A DNA stretch of 38,458 nucleotides from Magnetococcales bacterium (lineage in GTDB: Bacteria; Pseudomonadota; Magnetococcia; Magnetococcales; UBA8363), in NCBI GenBank assembly GCA_015228815.1, contig JADGCV010000003.1, positions 116,644-155,101 of the forward strand, read 5' to 3'. Below are positions 23,787-34,638 of the stretch, one piece after another. The stretch's first letter is position 1. Each line of letters begins with the position of its first letter. The position numbers and the translations under genes were made by a program. Below the pieces are notes generated by a model. It was given only the letters and a program-made list of their open reading frames with translations. It did not search any database and was not told the origin of the DNA.

Positions 23787-24971
23787 TCAAAAACCGATTC
23801 TGTTGGCTCTTGAAGTCATGAAAATGCCACTGGGACTTTTTGCCGGCAAACTGGTCAGACGCACGAAACTACTGGTATCGAACACATCGATGCGCTCTTC
23901 GTCGCGCACCGAAACCCAAACCTGCTCCCCCCGAGGGGTGAATTCCATGTGCATGATTCCCGGTCCCGGGGTCATGGTCTTGACCACCTTCAACGTGGGA
24001 ACGTCGATCACCTGCAAGGTATTGTTGTCGGGGTGGGCAAAATTGACCCACACCTGACGCCCATCGGGTTGCGCCATGGCAAAAACCGGTTGGCTGTGAA
24101 CCGGGATGCGGCCAACCTCCTGCCATGACTTGCGGTCCACGACCAAGAGTTCGTGACGCCCCATGGCAGGGAGGAAAAGGAAGGAATCGGTCATGGCCCA
24201 GCCGCGCAGATGCGGCATTTTATAGACCGAAAGCCTGGGTTCACCGTGGCCGTAGTGGTCCAGGATGCGCCGGACCCCCTTTTCCCGATGCCATAAATCG
24301 ATCAATGCGAAACCATCCTCGCCGAACAGGCCGGCGACATAATAACGACCGTCCGGAGAAATCAAGGCATCGTAGGGTTTGCGACCGACATCCTTGAATC
24401 GGGTGATGGCAGGACTGGCAGGGGTGCTGACATCGACAAGCCAGATTTCGTCGGCATCGAAAAGGCTGAAAATAAAACGCTGTCCCGGGACGTCGGCCAG
24501 GCCCACCACCTTGGATGGATGGCCCCCGGCATCGACCGCGGCAATATCCGCGACCATTTCCAAGGTTTCCGAATTGAAAATACGCACGCCGCCCGGTTCA
24601 TAGTTGGCCACCGCCACCAGCCGCCCATCCTGGGAAATGGCCCCGCCGATGCTGTTGCCCGCCTGCACCACCCGTCCGACACGTTGACCGGTGAGCAGAT
24701 CGATCTTGCTCAACCCGCCATCGCGACCAAATATGAAAGCGAAGCGGGCATCCCTGGAGTAAACCAGCGATGCATGCGACAGATCTCCCAGTTCCTCGAC
24801 ACGCGACAGCCTTGTTTTATCGGTGGTTTCCACGACCAACACACTTCCCGAGGCCCGTTCGATGATCACCCCCAGATCGCCACTGCCGCGAGAAGCGCAT
24901 CCATGGAGAAAAAGGGACGGCAGCGAAAGGGCCAACCCAATGTAAAAACCTGGAAACGAAAGGCGCATCAT
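23787..24971 (-). CDS. nirF: NirF, heme d1 biosynthesis lipoprotein
   Basis: 394 aa. The ATG at 24971 overlaps the nirC stop and has GGAGG upstream. The signal peptide ends in a lipobox (FLHGCAS), so the mature protein is likely a periplasmic lipoprotein. The rest is a d1-type beta-propeller without a cytochrome c domain (no CxxCH), with blades such as YSRDARFAFIFGRDGG and ISPDGRYYVAGLF. NirF is needed for d1 formation; reported roles include dehydrogenation or binding of a d1 precursor next to NirN. Confidence 0.92.
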   Translation of the reverse strand: MMRLSFPGFYIGLALSLPSLFLHGCASRGSGDLGVIIERASGSVLVVETTDKTRLSRVEELGDLSHASLVYSRDARFAFIFGRDGGLSKIDLLTGQRVGRVVQAGNSIGGAISQDGRLVAVANYEPGGVRIFNSETLEMVADIAAVDAGGHPSKVVGLADVPGQRFIFSLFDADEIWLVDVSTPASPAITRFKDVGRKPYDALISPDGRYYVAGLFGEDGFALIDLWHREKGVRRILDHYGHGEPRLSVYKMPHLRGWAMTDSFLFLPAMGRHELLVVDRKSWQEVGRIPVHSQPVFAMAQPDGRQVWVNFAHPDNNTLQVIDVPTLKVVKTMTPGPGIMHMEFTPRGEQVWVSVRDEERIDVFDTSSFVRLTSLPAKSPSGIFMTSRANRIGF

Positions 24972-25306
24972 CGAAATCCTCCAGATTGCAATTTTTCGAT
25001 CAGCCAACGAATTTCTTCCCGGGTCAGCAATTCCTTCCATGCCGGCATGGCATTTTCCGCCCTTCCAAAGTAGACGGTATCTTCGAGCATGTCGGACGGT
25101 TTTCCCTCAAGGGCCTCTCTGGTCAACGCCGGCCCCAGACCACCTTTCATGGTCATGCCATGACAGGAGCCGCAATCCTGAAGTACCAGACGCGCCAGTT
25201 GTCGTTGCCGTTCCGGGGCCACTTCCGCAAGGGAGGAAGCCGCGCATGGAAACGACGACACGAGGAAAAACAGGACACCGATAAGGCTTCGATGGATTGC
25301 GCACAA
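24968..25306 (-). CDS. nirC: NirC-type periplasmic cytochrome c
   Basis: 112 aa from a TTG at 25306, the only start codon after an in-frame stop, with GAGGAG 11 bases upstream. A signal peptide precedes one c-heme motif CGSCH (C45-C48-H49), and the likely sixth ligand is Met87 in NAMPAW. NirC is a cytochrome c55x in nir operons that can donate electrons to NirS or act in d1 maturation. It lies 140 bases after nirS, separated by a long hairpin, and its stop overlaps the nirF start. Confidence 0.9.
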   Translation of the reverse strand: MCAIHRSLIGVLFFLVSSFPCAASSLAEVAPERQRQLARLVLQDCGSCHGMTMKGGLGPALTREALEGKPSDMLEDTVYFGRAENAMPAWKELLTREEIRWLIEKLQSGGFR

Positions 25307-25384
25307 ATCTCGCTGGTCTCCTCACTCCCGCCCTTCGCACTTTTATAAAAAGGGAAAGAAACAGGGAGGCTGAACGATGATCCC

Positions 25385-25416
25385 GGTCCGGGAAGGGGCT
25401 TGCCCCTTCCCGGACC
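25385..25416. repeat. Perfect 15-bp-stem hairpin between nirS and nirC
   Basis: GGTCCGGGAAGGGGC (25385-25399) and GCCCCTTCCCGGACC (25402-25416) are perfect complements with two bases between them. It lies 31 bases after the nirS stop. No U-tract follows on the minus strand. The placement fits a processing or stability element that lets nirS mRNA accumulate above the rest of the operon. Confidence 0.7.
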
Positions 25417-25446
25417 CATTGAATCGTTTCCGAATGTCAACACACC

Positions 25447-27268
<1,822 letters not shown>

Positions 27269-27344
27269 GTATTGTTCGTTATTTGCCGCCGGGAGAAAGA
27301 AGAAACGTGATCGAAGCCATCCGCGATTTGCGAATGACCTTTGC

Positions 27345-29849
27345 TCAACCGTTGATCCGGGATTTGATGCACGCCACCAGGTCCCGGGCCAGCTCGATGC
27401 ACCCTGGATAGCGGTTTTCCGGCTGGGGTTCGAGGCACTTGTGGATGATCCGATCGAGGCAATCGGGAATGGAGGCGGGCGTGGAGGCGGGGGGCGAATG
27501 TTCCGGAGGCGTCGCCATGGCGGGGTCGGTCTGGCCGGTGATCAACTGCGAAAAAATCCGCCCCAGGGCGTGGATGTCGGAGCGCCGGTCCGGGATATTC
27601 CCACTTCTTTGTTCCGGAGCGAGCAATGAATTCACTCTGTGCCAGGGGTGTTGGCGGTCGTCTTCGGAAATCGCCTCCAGAAGCAGGTACTGAGCGAAAC
27701 CGGTCAGTTTGATTTCCTGGGTGACATCGTCATGGATGATGTTTTCCGGCTTGAGATTGCCGTGAACGATTCGAAGCCGGTGGGCATGGTCCAGGGCCAT
27801 GGCCGCCTTGGCGACGATCTGGATGACCGTGGGCAGCGGCAGCAGCTGGCCGGGGGTGACATGTCGTGCCAGGCTTTGCCCCGGGCAGCGTTCCATGACG
27901 ACGATTCCCTGGCCATCGAGAATCTGGGTCTCCTCGGTACGGATGATGTTGGGATGGCGCAGGGACTGGCATTGATCGGCCATCCGCCCGAACAGCGACT
28001 TGGCGCGGGAAAAGGCGGTCCCATCGGGAAACCGTTCCTGAAGGGGAATGATCTTGATGGCGACCTCGCGGTGTTGGGTATCGTCGATGCCGTTCCAGAC
28101 GGTTCCGAAGAGGCCCCGTCCCAATTCCTCTTCCAGGCGGTAACGGTCGAGCAGTTCCAGTTTTCCTGGAATCAGGGCAACGTGTGGTTCGCCGTCGTCA
28201 CCCGTCGCACCCGCCGATATTGTGGCTCTCATCTCGGCCAATCGTTGTCCGCAGTCGCGATATCCGGGACTTTTTTGTTCCAGATATTCAAGGATTTCGA
28301 TGGATTCCGGGAAACACCCCGTCTCCGCGCAGACCACGGCCAGATGGTGGAGCATTTCCAGGGTCGATTCATCGAGCCGGCATTGTCGGAACCGTTCGAA
28401 GGCCAGGGAGAACGCCTCCTGGCCTTGCAAGGCCAGGCCCAACATTTTGTTGCCGTCCTCCATTTCGGAACGGGGTACAACCCGGTCTCGTCTCCTTTTT
28501 TCCCGGCTCGTCGCAAGGATCAGGGCGGATCCGGAAAAAAGAAACAATGCCGGACCGGTCCATGGGATCCAAAGCGAATGGTGCATCATCAGATGGATTG
28601 CGCCGATCCATCCCAAAACGGCCACGCCCATGCCGGTCACGCCACCAATGAATGGCGACAGCCACGGCATGAACAATACAAGTGCCGCGCCCACGGACAC
28701 AATCATGATCCATCCCGATTCATCGGTCCATGAAGGGCGTTTGAAGGCATCCTGGTTGAGGAGGGTCGCCACTTCATGTGCCAGGAGTTCGACGGGGGCA
28801 AGCGGCTGGCCCAAAGGGGTCGGATACCGCGGGATCAAACCTGGCGCGGTATCTCCGATCAGGACGATCTGATTGCGGAAGGTGGCGACCGGGACCTTGT
28901 CTTCCAGTACATCGATCAAGGAGACCATGGGAAAGGGACTTTGCCCCTGGGCATCGTGATAGAAAAAGGTCAACATGGTATCGGAAAAGCCCCGGGAAAT
29001 GTCCCATGTTCCCGGAACAATGGATCGGCCCGGCTGAAACTTGATTTCCGATGTCTGAATGTTCAGGCTTCGGGCCGCCACGCTCAATGCCAGGGATGGA
29101 AAGAATGCCTCTCCGACCCGATGACCGAGCGGGGACGAACGGACAACGGAATCGGAATCGGGTTCGACGGACAGCATTCCCAGGGCAAGCACATGCTTGG
29201 CAATTTCCGGGGGCGGCGCCTGGAGAAGGAGCAACTCGGGCATCCCCGTGGGCAATGAACCCGCTTCCATGGTGGACAGGGCGTGTTTCAGGAATTCCCG
29301 ACGAAGCGGGATTCGCGGCGATGAATCGGATGTTCGGGGAATCCCCCGGATCGACAGGATGACATTGCCCATTCCGCCGACGAATCGACCATATTCCAGG
29401 GAACGATCGATTTTTTGCATTCCTTCGGCCAGTTTTTTTTCCAGGTCGAAAAGGGTTTGCGCCAATTCCCGATCGGCCCGTGACTGGAAATCGCTGGAAT
29501 CGAGTTTTTTCTTTGCCTCGATGAGGATTTCCATGGCAGTTTGATCATCCTCGAAGCCAATTCCCCGGGTGTCCACGACAAGTCTGGGATTGCCAGGGGC
29601 CAGGGCGCGGATGAGTCGCATGTCATACCGCGGATCCTGGAACCCCTGTTCCATGGCGGCGAGTGAACGGGAATCGACACCGATCTGGATGATGCGCTGG
29701 GCCATGGGGCGCAGCGAAAAACGGACCCCCAGATCGTAGGTCATCCGTTCCAGGGACGCCAACAGCCCAAACCGGTCCGCCAACAGGAAACAGGTGGTCA
29801 GAAGGAGCAGCATCAAGCGGGTTTTGCTGAAAAAACGGGTCGCGGTCAT
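27345..29849 (-). CDS. CHASE2-domain transmembrane protein with Ser/Thr pseudokinase domain
   Basis: 834 aa. An N-terminal helix precedes a large extracytoplasmic CHASE2 sensor domain (about residues 30-360; family segments near MTYDLGVRFSLRP and VLIGDTAPG). Three membrane helices follow (about 380-455), then a short helical repeat and a Hanks-type kinase fold (about 565-825). The glycine loop (GRGLFGTVWNG) and VAIK lysine are kept, as are APE and the helix-F Asp (SDIHALG). The catalytic HRD loop reads HGNLKPEN (27756-27764) and DFG reads TGF (27696-27704), so both the catalytic base and the metal-binding Asp are lost. It should bind partners or nucleotide rather than phosphorylate. The start (29849) lacks a clear ribosome binding site. 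Confidence 0.85.
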   Translation of the reverse strand: MTATRFFSKTRLMLLLLTTCFLLADRFGLLASLERMTYDLGVRFSLRPMAQRIIQIGVDSRSLAAMEQGFQDPRYDMRLIRALAPGNPRLVVDTRGIGFEDDQTAMEILIEAKKKLDSSDFQSRADRELAQTLFDLEKKLAEGMQKIDRSLEYGRFVGGMGNVILSIRGIPRTSDSSPRIPLRREFLKHALSTMEAGSLPTGMPELLLLQAPPPEIAKHVLALGMLSVEPDSDSVVRSSPLGHRVGEAFFPSLALSVAARSLNIQTSEIKFQPGRSIVPGTWDISRGFSDTMLTFFYHDAQGQSPFPMVSLIDVLEDKVPVATFRNQIVLIGDTAPGLIPRYPTPLGQPLAPVELLAHEVATLLNQDAFKRPSWTDESGWIMIVSVGAALVLFMPWLSPFIGGVTGMGVAVLGWIGAIHLMMHHSLWIPWTGPALFLFSGSALILATSREKRRRDRVVPRSEMEDGNKMLGLALQGQEAFSLAFERFRQCRLDESTLEMLHHLAVVCAETGCFPESIEILEYLEQKSPGYRDCGQRLAEMRATISAGATGDDGEPHVALIPGKLELLDRYRLEEELGRGLFGTVWNGIDDTQHREVAIKIIPLQERFPDGTAFSRAKSLFGRMADQCQSLRHPNIIRTEETQILDGQGIVVMERCPGQSLARHVTPGQLLPLPTVIQIVAKAAMALDHAHRLRIVHGNLKPENIIHDDVTQEIKLTGFAQYLLLEAISEDDRQHPWHRVNSLLAPEQRSGNIPDRRSDIHALGRIFSQLITGQTDPAMATPPEHSPPASTPASIPDCLDRIIHKCLEPQPENRYPGCIELARDLVACIKSRING

Positions 29850-30130
29850 CCGGAATCGTCATGTCACCAGTGGGTCCCGGGGCGGGATGCCGGTCGGAAA
29901 AGCCGTCCGAGGGGATGTTTCTCAAGGATTACCGCAAATCATAAGGCATGCCATCGAATTGAACAATGCCTGCCGCTTGGCCTGGGAATTCTGGAGGCGT
30001 CGAAAAACAATTTGTTCAATGGACGGGAAGGGTCATGGAGACTGTTTCCATGGTCTTGAGTGTCCATCTTTAGGAAAATGATGATTTCAGGCATTGTTGT
30101 CAACCGTGTCGTTTCAGGTACAGGTGAGAC

Positions 30131-31177
30131 ATGATCCGCATTCAGGAGGAAGACTTTTCCGTCGAAGAGGAGATGACCCGGCTGACCCGGGGTTTGCAGC
30201 GTGTGGGTGGCGTGGTCGTGTTCGTGGGAACGGTCCGTGATCTGACCGGCGAGGGATCCCGGGAGAACAAGGAAGCGATCGTCGCCCTGGAATTGGAACA
30301 TTATCCAGGCATGACCGAGGGGGAGTTGACAAAGATCGAGCGTCAGGCAAGATCACGATTCGATCTTGAGGCGCTCCTGGTCATCCATCGGGTCGGGCGT
30401 CTTGCGATCGAGGAAAACATTGTCCTGGTGATCGCCGCCGCGGCCCACCGGGACCAGGCATTCGATGCCTGCCGCTACGTCATCGACTATCTGAAGATCT
30501 TCGCGCCCTTCTGGAAGAAGGAAATCCTTGCGTCGGGTGAACGATGGGTTCATTCCTGTCCCGGATGTATCGCGGCGGCCACCCGCTGGCACGATTTTGA
30601 TGCCGTCGCGCACCGGTCGGACGGCATGTGTCGGCATGATCACCCGCCGCGCCAGGGCGCCACGACGCCGCTCCCGTCACGGGAGAGAACGGTGGACTGG
30701 AGCGGTTTGAAGGCAGGGATTCTGACTCTTTCCGATTCCCGGAATCCGGCTTCGGACCAGAGCGGCGATGCCCTGGAACAACGGATCGCCCGGTTTGGCG
30801 TTTCCGCCCCCCTGCGGCGGATCGTGCGCGATGACCGGGAGGAGATTGTCCATTGTCTCCGGACCTGGGCCGATGTGGAAGGATTGGATGTGATCCTGAC
30901 GACCGGCGGTACCGGTCCGGGACCAAGGGATGTCACCCCGGAGGCGACGCGAATGGTGACCGAACGGGAACTTCCGGGGTTTTCCGAGACGATTCGTCAA
31001 GAGGGGCTGCAACAGGTGCGATCCGCCTTGTTGACCCGTGGAATCGCCGCTTTTCGTGGCACGACCCTGGTGGTGAATCTTCCGGGATCGACCCGGGGCG
31101 CCGTTCACAGTCTGAATGCGGTGGCGGATCTGATTCCACACGCTTTGAAAATGGCCAAGGGAGGCGGACATGGATGA
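30131..31177 (+). CDS. moaE: MoaE-MoaB/MogA fusion, molybdenum cofactor synthesis
   Basis: 348 aa. Residues 1-150 are MoaE, the large subunit of molybdopterin synthase: GGVVVFVGTVRD at the start, ALELEHYPGM, and the active-site lysines in APFWKKE followed by GERWV. A Pro/His-rich linker (about 150-190) leads to a MoaB/MogA-type domain with ILTLSDSRNPASDQSGD, RRIVRDDREEI and LTTGGTGPGPRDVTPEAT. That domain adenylylates molybdopterin before metal insertion by MoeA. The stop overlaps the moeA start by 8 bases. No moaD or moaA gene is present here. Confidence 0.92.
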   Translation: MIRIQEEDFSVEEEMTRLTRGLQRVGGVVVFVGTVRDLTGEGSRENKEAIVALELEHYPGMTEGELTKIERQARSRFDLEALLVIHRVGRLAIEENIVLVIAAAAHRDQAFDACRYVIDYLKIFAPFWKKEILASGERWVHSCPGCIAAATRWHDFDAVAHRSDGMCRHDHPPRQGATTPLPSRERTVDWSGLKAGILTLSDSRNPASDQSGDALEQRIARFGVSAPLRRIVRDDREEIVHCLRTWADVEGLDVILTTGGTGPGPRDVTPEATRMVTERELPGFSETIRQEGLQQVRSALLTRGIAAFRGTTLVVNLPGSTRGAVHSLNAVADLIPHALKMAKGGGHG

Positions 31178-32405
31178 ATCTCTGGAAAAAGAGGGACGGA
31201 AGATTTCGTTCGCGGAGGCGCGGGAACGGATGCGTGCCTCTGTCGTTGCCGTATCCGAAACCGAGACCGTCTCCCTGGAACAGGCCCCGGGACGGATTTT
31301 GGCCCTGGATGTGGTGGCGCGGATCGATGTCCCCAATCATGCCAATTCCGCCATGGATGGCTATGCCGTCGTCCATGGTGACCTGTCGGGGACGGGACGG
31401 GTTCGTCTGAAGGTCGTCCGCGAGGTTGCCGCGGGGGGCTTCAGTTCCATTCCGCTTGGCCGTGGGGAAGCGGTACGAATCATGACCGGAGCCCCGATTC
31501 CTCCCGGAGCCGACGCGGTGGTGATTCAGGAGGTCTGTCGGCACGAGGGGGACTGGGTGGAGGTTCCCTGTGGCGTCTCTCTGGCCGAGAACATTCGCGC
31601 GGCGGGGGAGGACATGAAGGTGGGTGATGAACTTCTGACCGCGGGCCGGCGGTTACGGTCGGGAGACGTGGCGGTGTTGGCGGCCCAGGGGATCGACCGG
31701 GTCGCGGTCTTTCGTCGGATTCGCGTGGCGATTCTTTCGACCGGAAACGAGGTGGTGTCGGTTCCCGGGACCCTTCGTCCCGGACAGGTCCATGACAGCA
31801 ATCGTGCCGGTCTCAAGGCCGCTCTGGGTCTTCAGGGGTGCGACGTGCTGGACCTCGGCATCGTTGCCGACGACCGGGAAGCCATCGAGACCGTCCTGGA
31901 ACGGGCTGCCCTCGATGCGGATGTCATCATCAGTACCGGCGGGGTGTCCCAGGGCGATTACGATTGGGTTCACCGGGCACTGGCGCGGAAAGGGACGGTC
32001 GATTTCTGGCAGGTGGCGATGAAGCCCGGAAAACCCCAGGCGTGCGGACGGTTGGGACGGGCGGTATTTTTTGGGCTTCCGGGAAATCCGGTTTCGGGAT
32101 TGACGGTATTTCACCTGCTGATCCGTCCGGCGCTCTTTCACATGATGGGATGCCGTTCCTGGACGCAAAGGGTGGTCGAGGCGGTGTTTTCGGGCCGTTT
32201 CTCCAAGAAACATGGACGCAAGGAATTTCTTCGCGCCGTGCTTCACCTGTCGCGGGAAGGACCCCGGGTCGAACTGACCGGCCCGCAAGGCTCGGGCATC
32301 GTGACAAGTCTGTCCCGTGCCAATGCGTTCATCGTGTTGCCGGAGGGACCGGTCGCCATTTCCGACGGCGATCGGGTGGAAGTGTGGCTGATGGAGGATG
32401 AATGA
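31170..32405 (+). CDS. moeA: Molybdopterin molybdenumtransferase MoeA
   Basis: 411 aa, normal length. It shows the MoeA order: SFAEARERM at the start, [40 protein letters not shown], the central MoCF-binding domain with ILSTGNEVV and [12 protein letters not shown], then [11 protein letters not shown] and LPGNPVSG, and a C-terminal beta domain. It inserts molybdate into adenylylated molybdopterin, the product of the upstream fusion partner. It overlaps both neighbours (8 bases upstream; ATGA with moaC downstream), so the three form one translational unit. Confidence 0.96.
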   Translation: MDESLEKEGRKISFAEARERMRASVVAVSETETVSLEQAPGRILALDVVARIDVPNHANSAMDGYAVVHGDLSGTGRVRLKVVREVAAGGFSSIPLGRGEAVRIMTGAPIPPGADAVVIQEVCRHEGDWVEVPCGVSLAENIRAAGEDMKVGDELLTAGRRLRSGDVAVLAAQGIDRVAVFRRIRVAILSTGNEVVSVPGTLRPGQVHDSNRAGLKAALGLQGCDVLDLGIVADDREAIETVLERAALDADVIISTGGVSQGDYDWVHRALARKGTVDFWQVAMKPGKPQACGRLGRAVFFGLPGNPVSGLTVFHLLIRPALFHMMGCRSWTQRVVEAVFSGRFSKKHGRKEFLRAVLHLSREGPRVELTGPQGSGIVTSLSRANAFIVLPEGPVAISDGDRVEVWLMEDE

Positions 32406-32908
32406 GGAACATGGACACGAATGCCAGGGAATTGACCCATTTCGACGCCAAGGGGGCGTCGCGCATGGTGGACGTGTCCGCCAAGCCGGAAACCGATCGC
32501 CTGGCCGTGGCCGAGGGATGGGTGCGCCTGCGTCGAGAAACCCTGAACCTGATCCTGGATCGGAAAATGGCCAAGGGCGATGTCCTGGAAGTTGCCCGCC
32601 TGGCCGGCATCATGGCGGCCAAGAAGGTCGATGACCTGATTCCCTTGTGCCATTCCCTGAACCTGACCGGGGTGGACATCGCCTTCGAACCCGAAATCGA
32701 GGAGGAATCGATCCGGATCGTCGCCCGTGTTCGTTGTCACGGGGCAACCGGGGTCGAAATGGAAGCCCTCACCGCCGTGGCCGTCGCGGGTTTGACCGTT
32801 TATGACATGTGCAAGGCCGTGGACCGGGAAATGTCCCTCGATGGAATCCGTCTCCTGGAGAAGTCGGGTGGACGCAGCGGACATTTTGTCCGTTCTTGCA
32901 TGGAATGA
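32402..32908 (+). CDS. moaC: Cyclic pyranopterin monophosphate synthase MoaC
   Basis: 168 aa. It has [17 protein letters not shown] at the N-terminus, the conserved [42 protein letters not shown], and a C-terminal [12 protein letters not shown] with the catalytic-loop lysine. MoaC, acting with MoaA, makes cPMP in the first step of Moco synthesis. GGAGG stands 4 bases before the ATG at 32402; an ATG at 32411 is an alternative. Confidence 0.96.
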   Translation: MRNMDTNARELTHFDAKGASRMVDVSAKPETDRLAVAEGWVRLRRETLNLILDRKMAKGDVLEVARLAGIMAAKKVDDLIPLCHSLNLTGVDIAFEPEIEEESIRIVARVRCHGATGVEMEALTAVAVAGLTVYDMCKAVDREMSLDGIRLLEKSGGRSGHFVRSCME

Positions 32909-32923
32909 TGGGAACGTCGATTC

Positions 32924-33529
32924 ATGGAAACCATGGCCATCATTGACTTCGAAACCACCGGACTGTCTCCCGGCGATGGGGCAAGGGCCACGGAAATCGC
33001 CGCCATCATTATTGAAAATGGGGAAATCGTCCGTCGTTATCAGAGTCTCATGAAGACAGGTGCGTGGATTTCTCATTTCATTACCGAACTGACCGGAATC
33101 ACCAACGAGATGGTACGTCACGCCCCACCAGCCGCCAAGGTCATGCAAGAAGTTGCCGCTTTTGTCGGGGAGTTGCCTCTGGTTGCCCATAATGCCGCTT
33201 TCGACCGCAAATTCTGGGATGCCGAACTGGCCTTGATTCACCACACACGGCAACAAGAATTCGCATGTACCATGCTGACGGCAAGGAGGATCTATCCGGC
33301 AGCGCCCAATCATAAATTGGGAACCCTTGCCGCATTTGCCAACCTTCCCGACACCGGCAAGGCCCACCGTGCCATGGCCGATGCACTGATGACGACCCAC
33401 CTGTTATGTCACATGGAAGAAACGCTACGCCAGCGGTACCAGATCCGGCACCTGACGCACCCCATGCTGCGCACCCTGCAACGGGCGAAGGTTTCAAATG
33501 TGCAGCAATCCATTGTTAAATTTAGATGA
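32924..33529 (+). CDS. DnaQ-like DEDDh 3'-5' exonuclease
   Basis: 201 aa. Exo I is IIDFETTGL (D8, E10), exo II is the segment VAHNAAFDRKFW, and exo III is KAHRAMADALMT with the general-base His and final Asp. This is the DEDDh family of DNA polymerase III epsilon and related proofreading or repair exonucleases. A C-terminal extension of about 35 residues has no motif I know. It starts 15 bases after moaC on the same strand but has no functional link to Moco. Whether it is the replicative epsilon subunit or a paralogue is not resolved. Confidence 0.9.
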   Translation: METMAIIDFETTGLSPGDGARATEIAAIIIENGEIVRRYQSLMKTGAWISHFITELTGITNEMVRHAPPAAKVMQEVAAFVGELPLVAHNAAFDRKFWDAELALIHHTRQQEFACTMLTARRIYPAAPNHKLGTLAAFANLPDTGKAHRAMADALMTTHLLCHMEETLRQRYQIRHLTHPMLRTLQRAKVSNVQQSIVKFR

Positions 33530-33568
33530 GTTTTTCCATGCTGCGTTTGGGTGGGATGCCTGGTCTGG

Positions 33569-34504
33569 CTACTGAAAAATCTGCTCAATCTTTTCCGCGC
33601 CGAAAATTTTCTTGCTCCATCTTTTCAGAGTATCCAGATCGGCGTCGGAAAGTTTGGCACGAGCCCAATCCGGGATGGAACCAAACCGTTCTTCGAGCTG
33701 GTCGAGCAGCATATCGACCTTGCCTTCCAACTTGCCTTCCAACTTGCCTTCCAACTTGCCTTCCAACTTGCCGAGGCCATAGGTGGATTCCACCATGCTG
33801 GCCTGGTAGTGGAGATCTTCCTGGTACTGTTCATAGGCCTGCCGCTCGGCTTGGGTAAGTTTCAGGATGTCCAATTGCTCCTTGGCCTTGTCAAGTCCCT
33901 GAGCGGTGAAGTTGTCTGGAATTTCCCCATTTTTGAGAAAATAGACCCACTCGTCCAGAGTGTCCCGCGCCACGTCGTTGAAGCGGTTCACCTTGAGCAG
34001 GTAATACTCCGGGAAGAGGCCGGAAATCGAATCGTGGCGGAACAGTTTTTTCTGGCCTTCGCTGAGCGCCAGTTCGTCGTGGGTGTGCAGTCCCCGAAAC
34101 GAGGTGGCGCCATGATAGACATAATCCTGTCCAGACCCCAGGTCAAAATACAGAATGCTGACGGAAATGACCTTTAAAATTTTTGCATAAGGTTCGCCTT
34201 GCTGAACATGTTCGAGAACCGCCTTGGAGGTTCCGTACAAGAGGCGCTGCAAATAATCATGTTCACGTTCATACTGGATTTCGATGAGAACCAGCTCACC
34301 TCTGGTGTTCCTGGCTTTCAGATCTACCTTGTTGTATTTGTCGAACCTGTTTTCCTGGTTGCTTTCGCTTTCCAGAATTTCCACAATGCGGACCTCTTCG
34401 CCAAACAGCACGGCCAGGAAACCTTCGAGGATTTCAAAGTTGGCTTTGCTGCGTAGCAGGCGCTTCAGGGCCCAGTCGAAGCTGATCAACCGACGTTGAG
34501 GCAT
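33569..34504 (-). CDS. Rpn-family PD-(D/E)XK nuclease/putative transposase with C-terminal DUF4351-like tail
   Basis: 311 aa, full length. The N-terminal part (FDWALKRLLRSKANFEILEGFLAVLFGE) and the core VDLKARNTRGELVLIEIQYERE carry the D-x(n)-(E/Q)-x-Q nuclease pattern of PDDEXK_2/Rpn proteins. A middle region (DEWVYFLKNGE) is typical of the family, then a GKLE repeat array and a tail with FGSIPDWARAKLSDADLDTLKRW. E. coli Rpn proteins cut DNA and promote RecA-independent recombination, and copy number varies widely between strains. The gene is flanked by nonhomologous housekeeping genes; no terminal repeats are visible. Confidence 0.88.
   Translation of the reverse strand: MPQRRLISFDWALKRLLRSKANFEILEGFLAVLFGEEVRIVEILESESNQENRFDKYNKVDLKARNTRGELVLIEIQYEREHDYLQRLLYGTSKAVLEHVQQGEPYAKILKVISVSILYFDLGSGQDYVYHGATSFRGLHTHDELALSEGQKKLFRHDSISGLFPEYYLLKVNRFNDVARDTLDEWVYFLKNGEIPDNFTAQGLDKAKEQLDILKLTQAERQAYEQYQEDLHYQASMVESTYGLGKLEGKLEGKLEGKLEGKVDMLLDQLEERFGSIPDWARAKLSDADLDTLKRWSKKIFGAEKIEQIFQ
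33719..33772 (-). repeat. Tandem 12-bp units (GKLE) in the Rpn-family gene
   Basis: The unit CTTGCCTTCCAA recurs about four and a half times and encodes GKLE repeats on the minus strand. Copies are identical, so the array is young or kept uniform. It sits at the same place in the protein as the array in the fragment at the left edge. Confidence 0.88.
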
Positions 34505-34638
34505 GCTGCAAGAGGCTCCATCATGAATGGTACCCGCGGTATATTCGGGCGTGGCGAAATTCCAGGGTAAGAGCAGTCAGACTCTTTTCGGCGTTGTTGT
34601 TTTGGTGGGAAAGGGACGACCTTCGTGTACGTTTCTTG

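Noticed and set aside
29958-30020. Inverted repeat ATTGAACAA/TTGTTCAAT in the divergent kinase-moaE region, considered as a Moco riboswitch or operator
   Set aside because: The arms are 45 bases apart and simple in sequence. I see no Moco riboswitch core, so I make no call.
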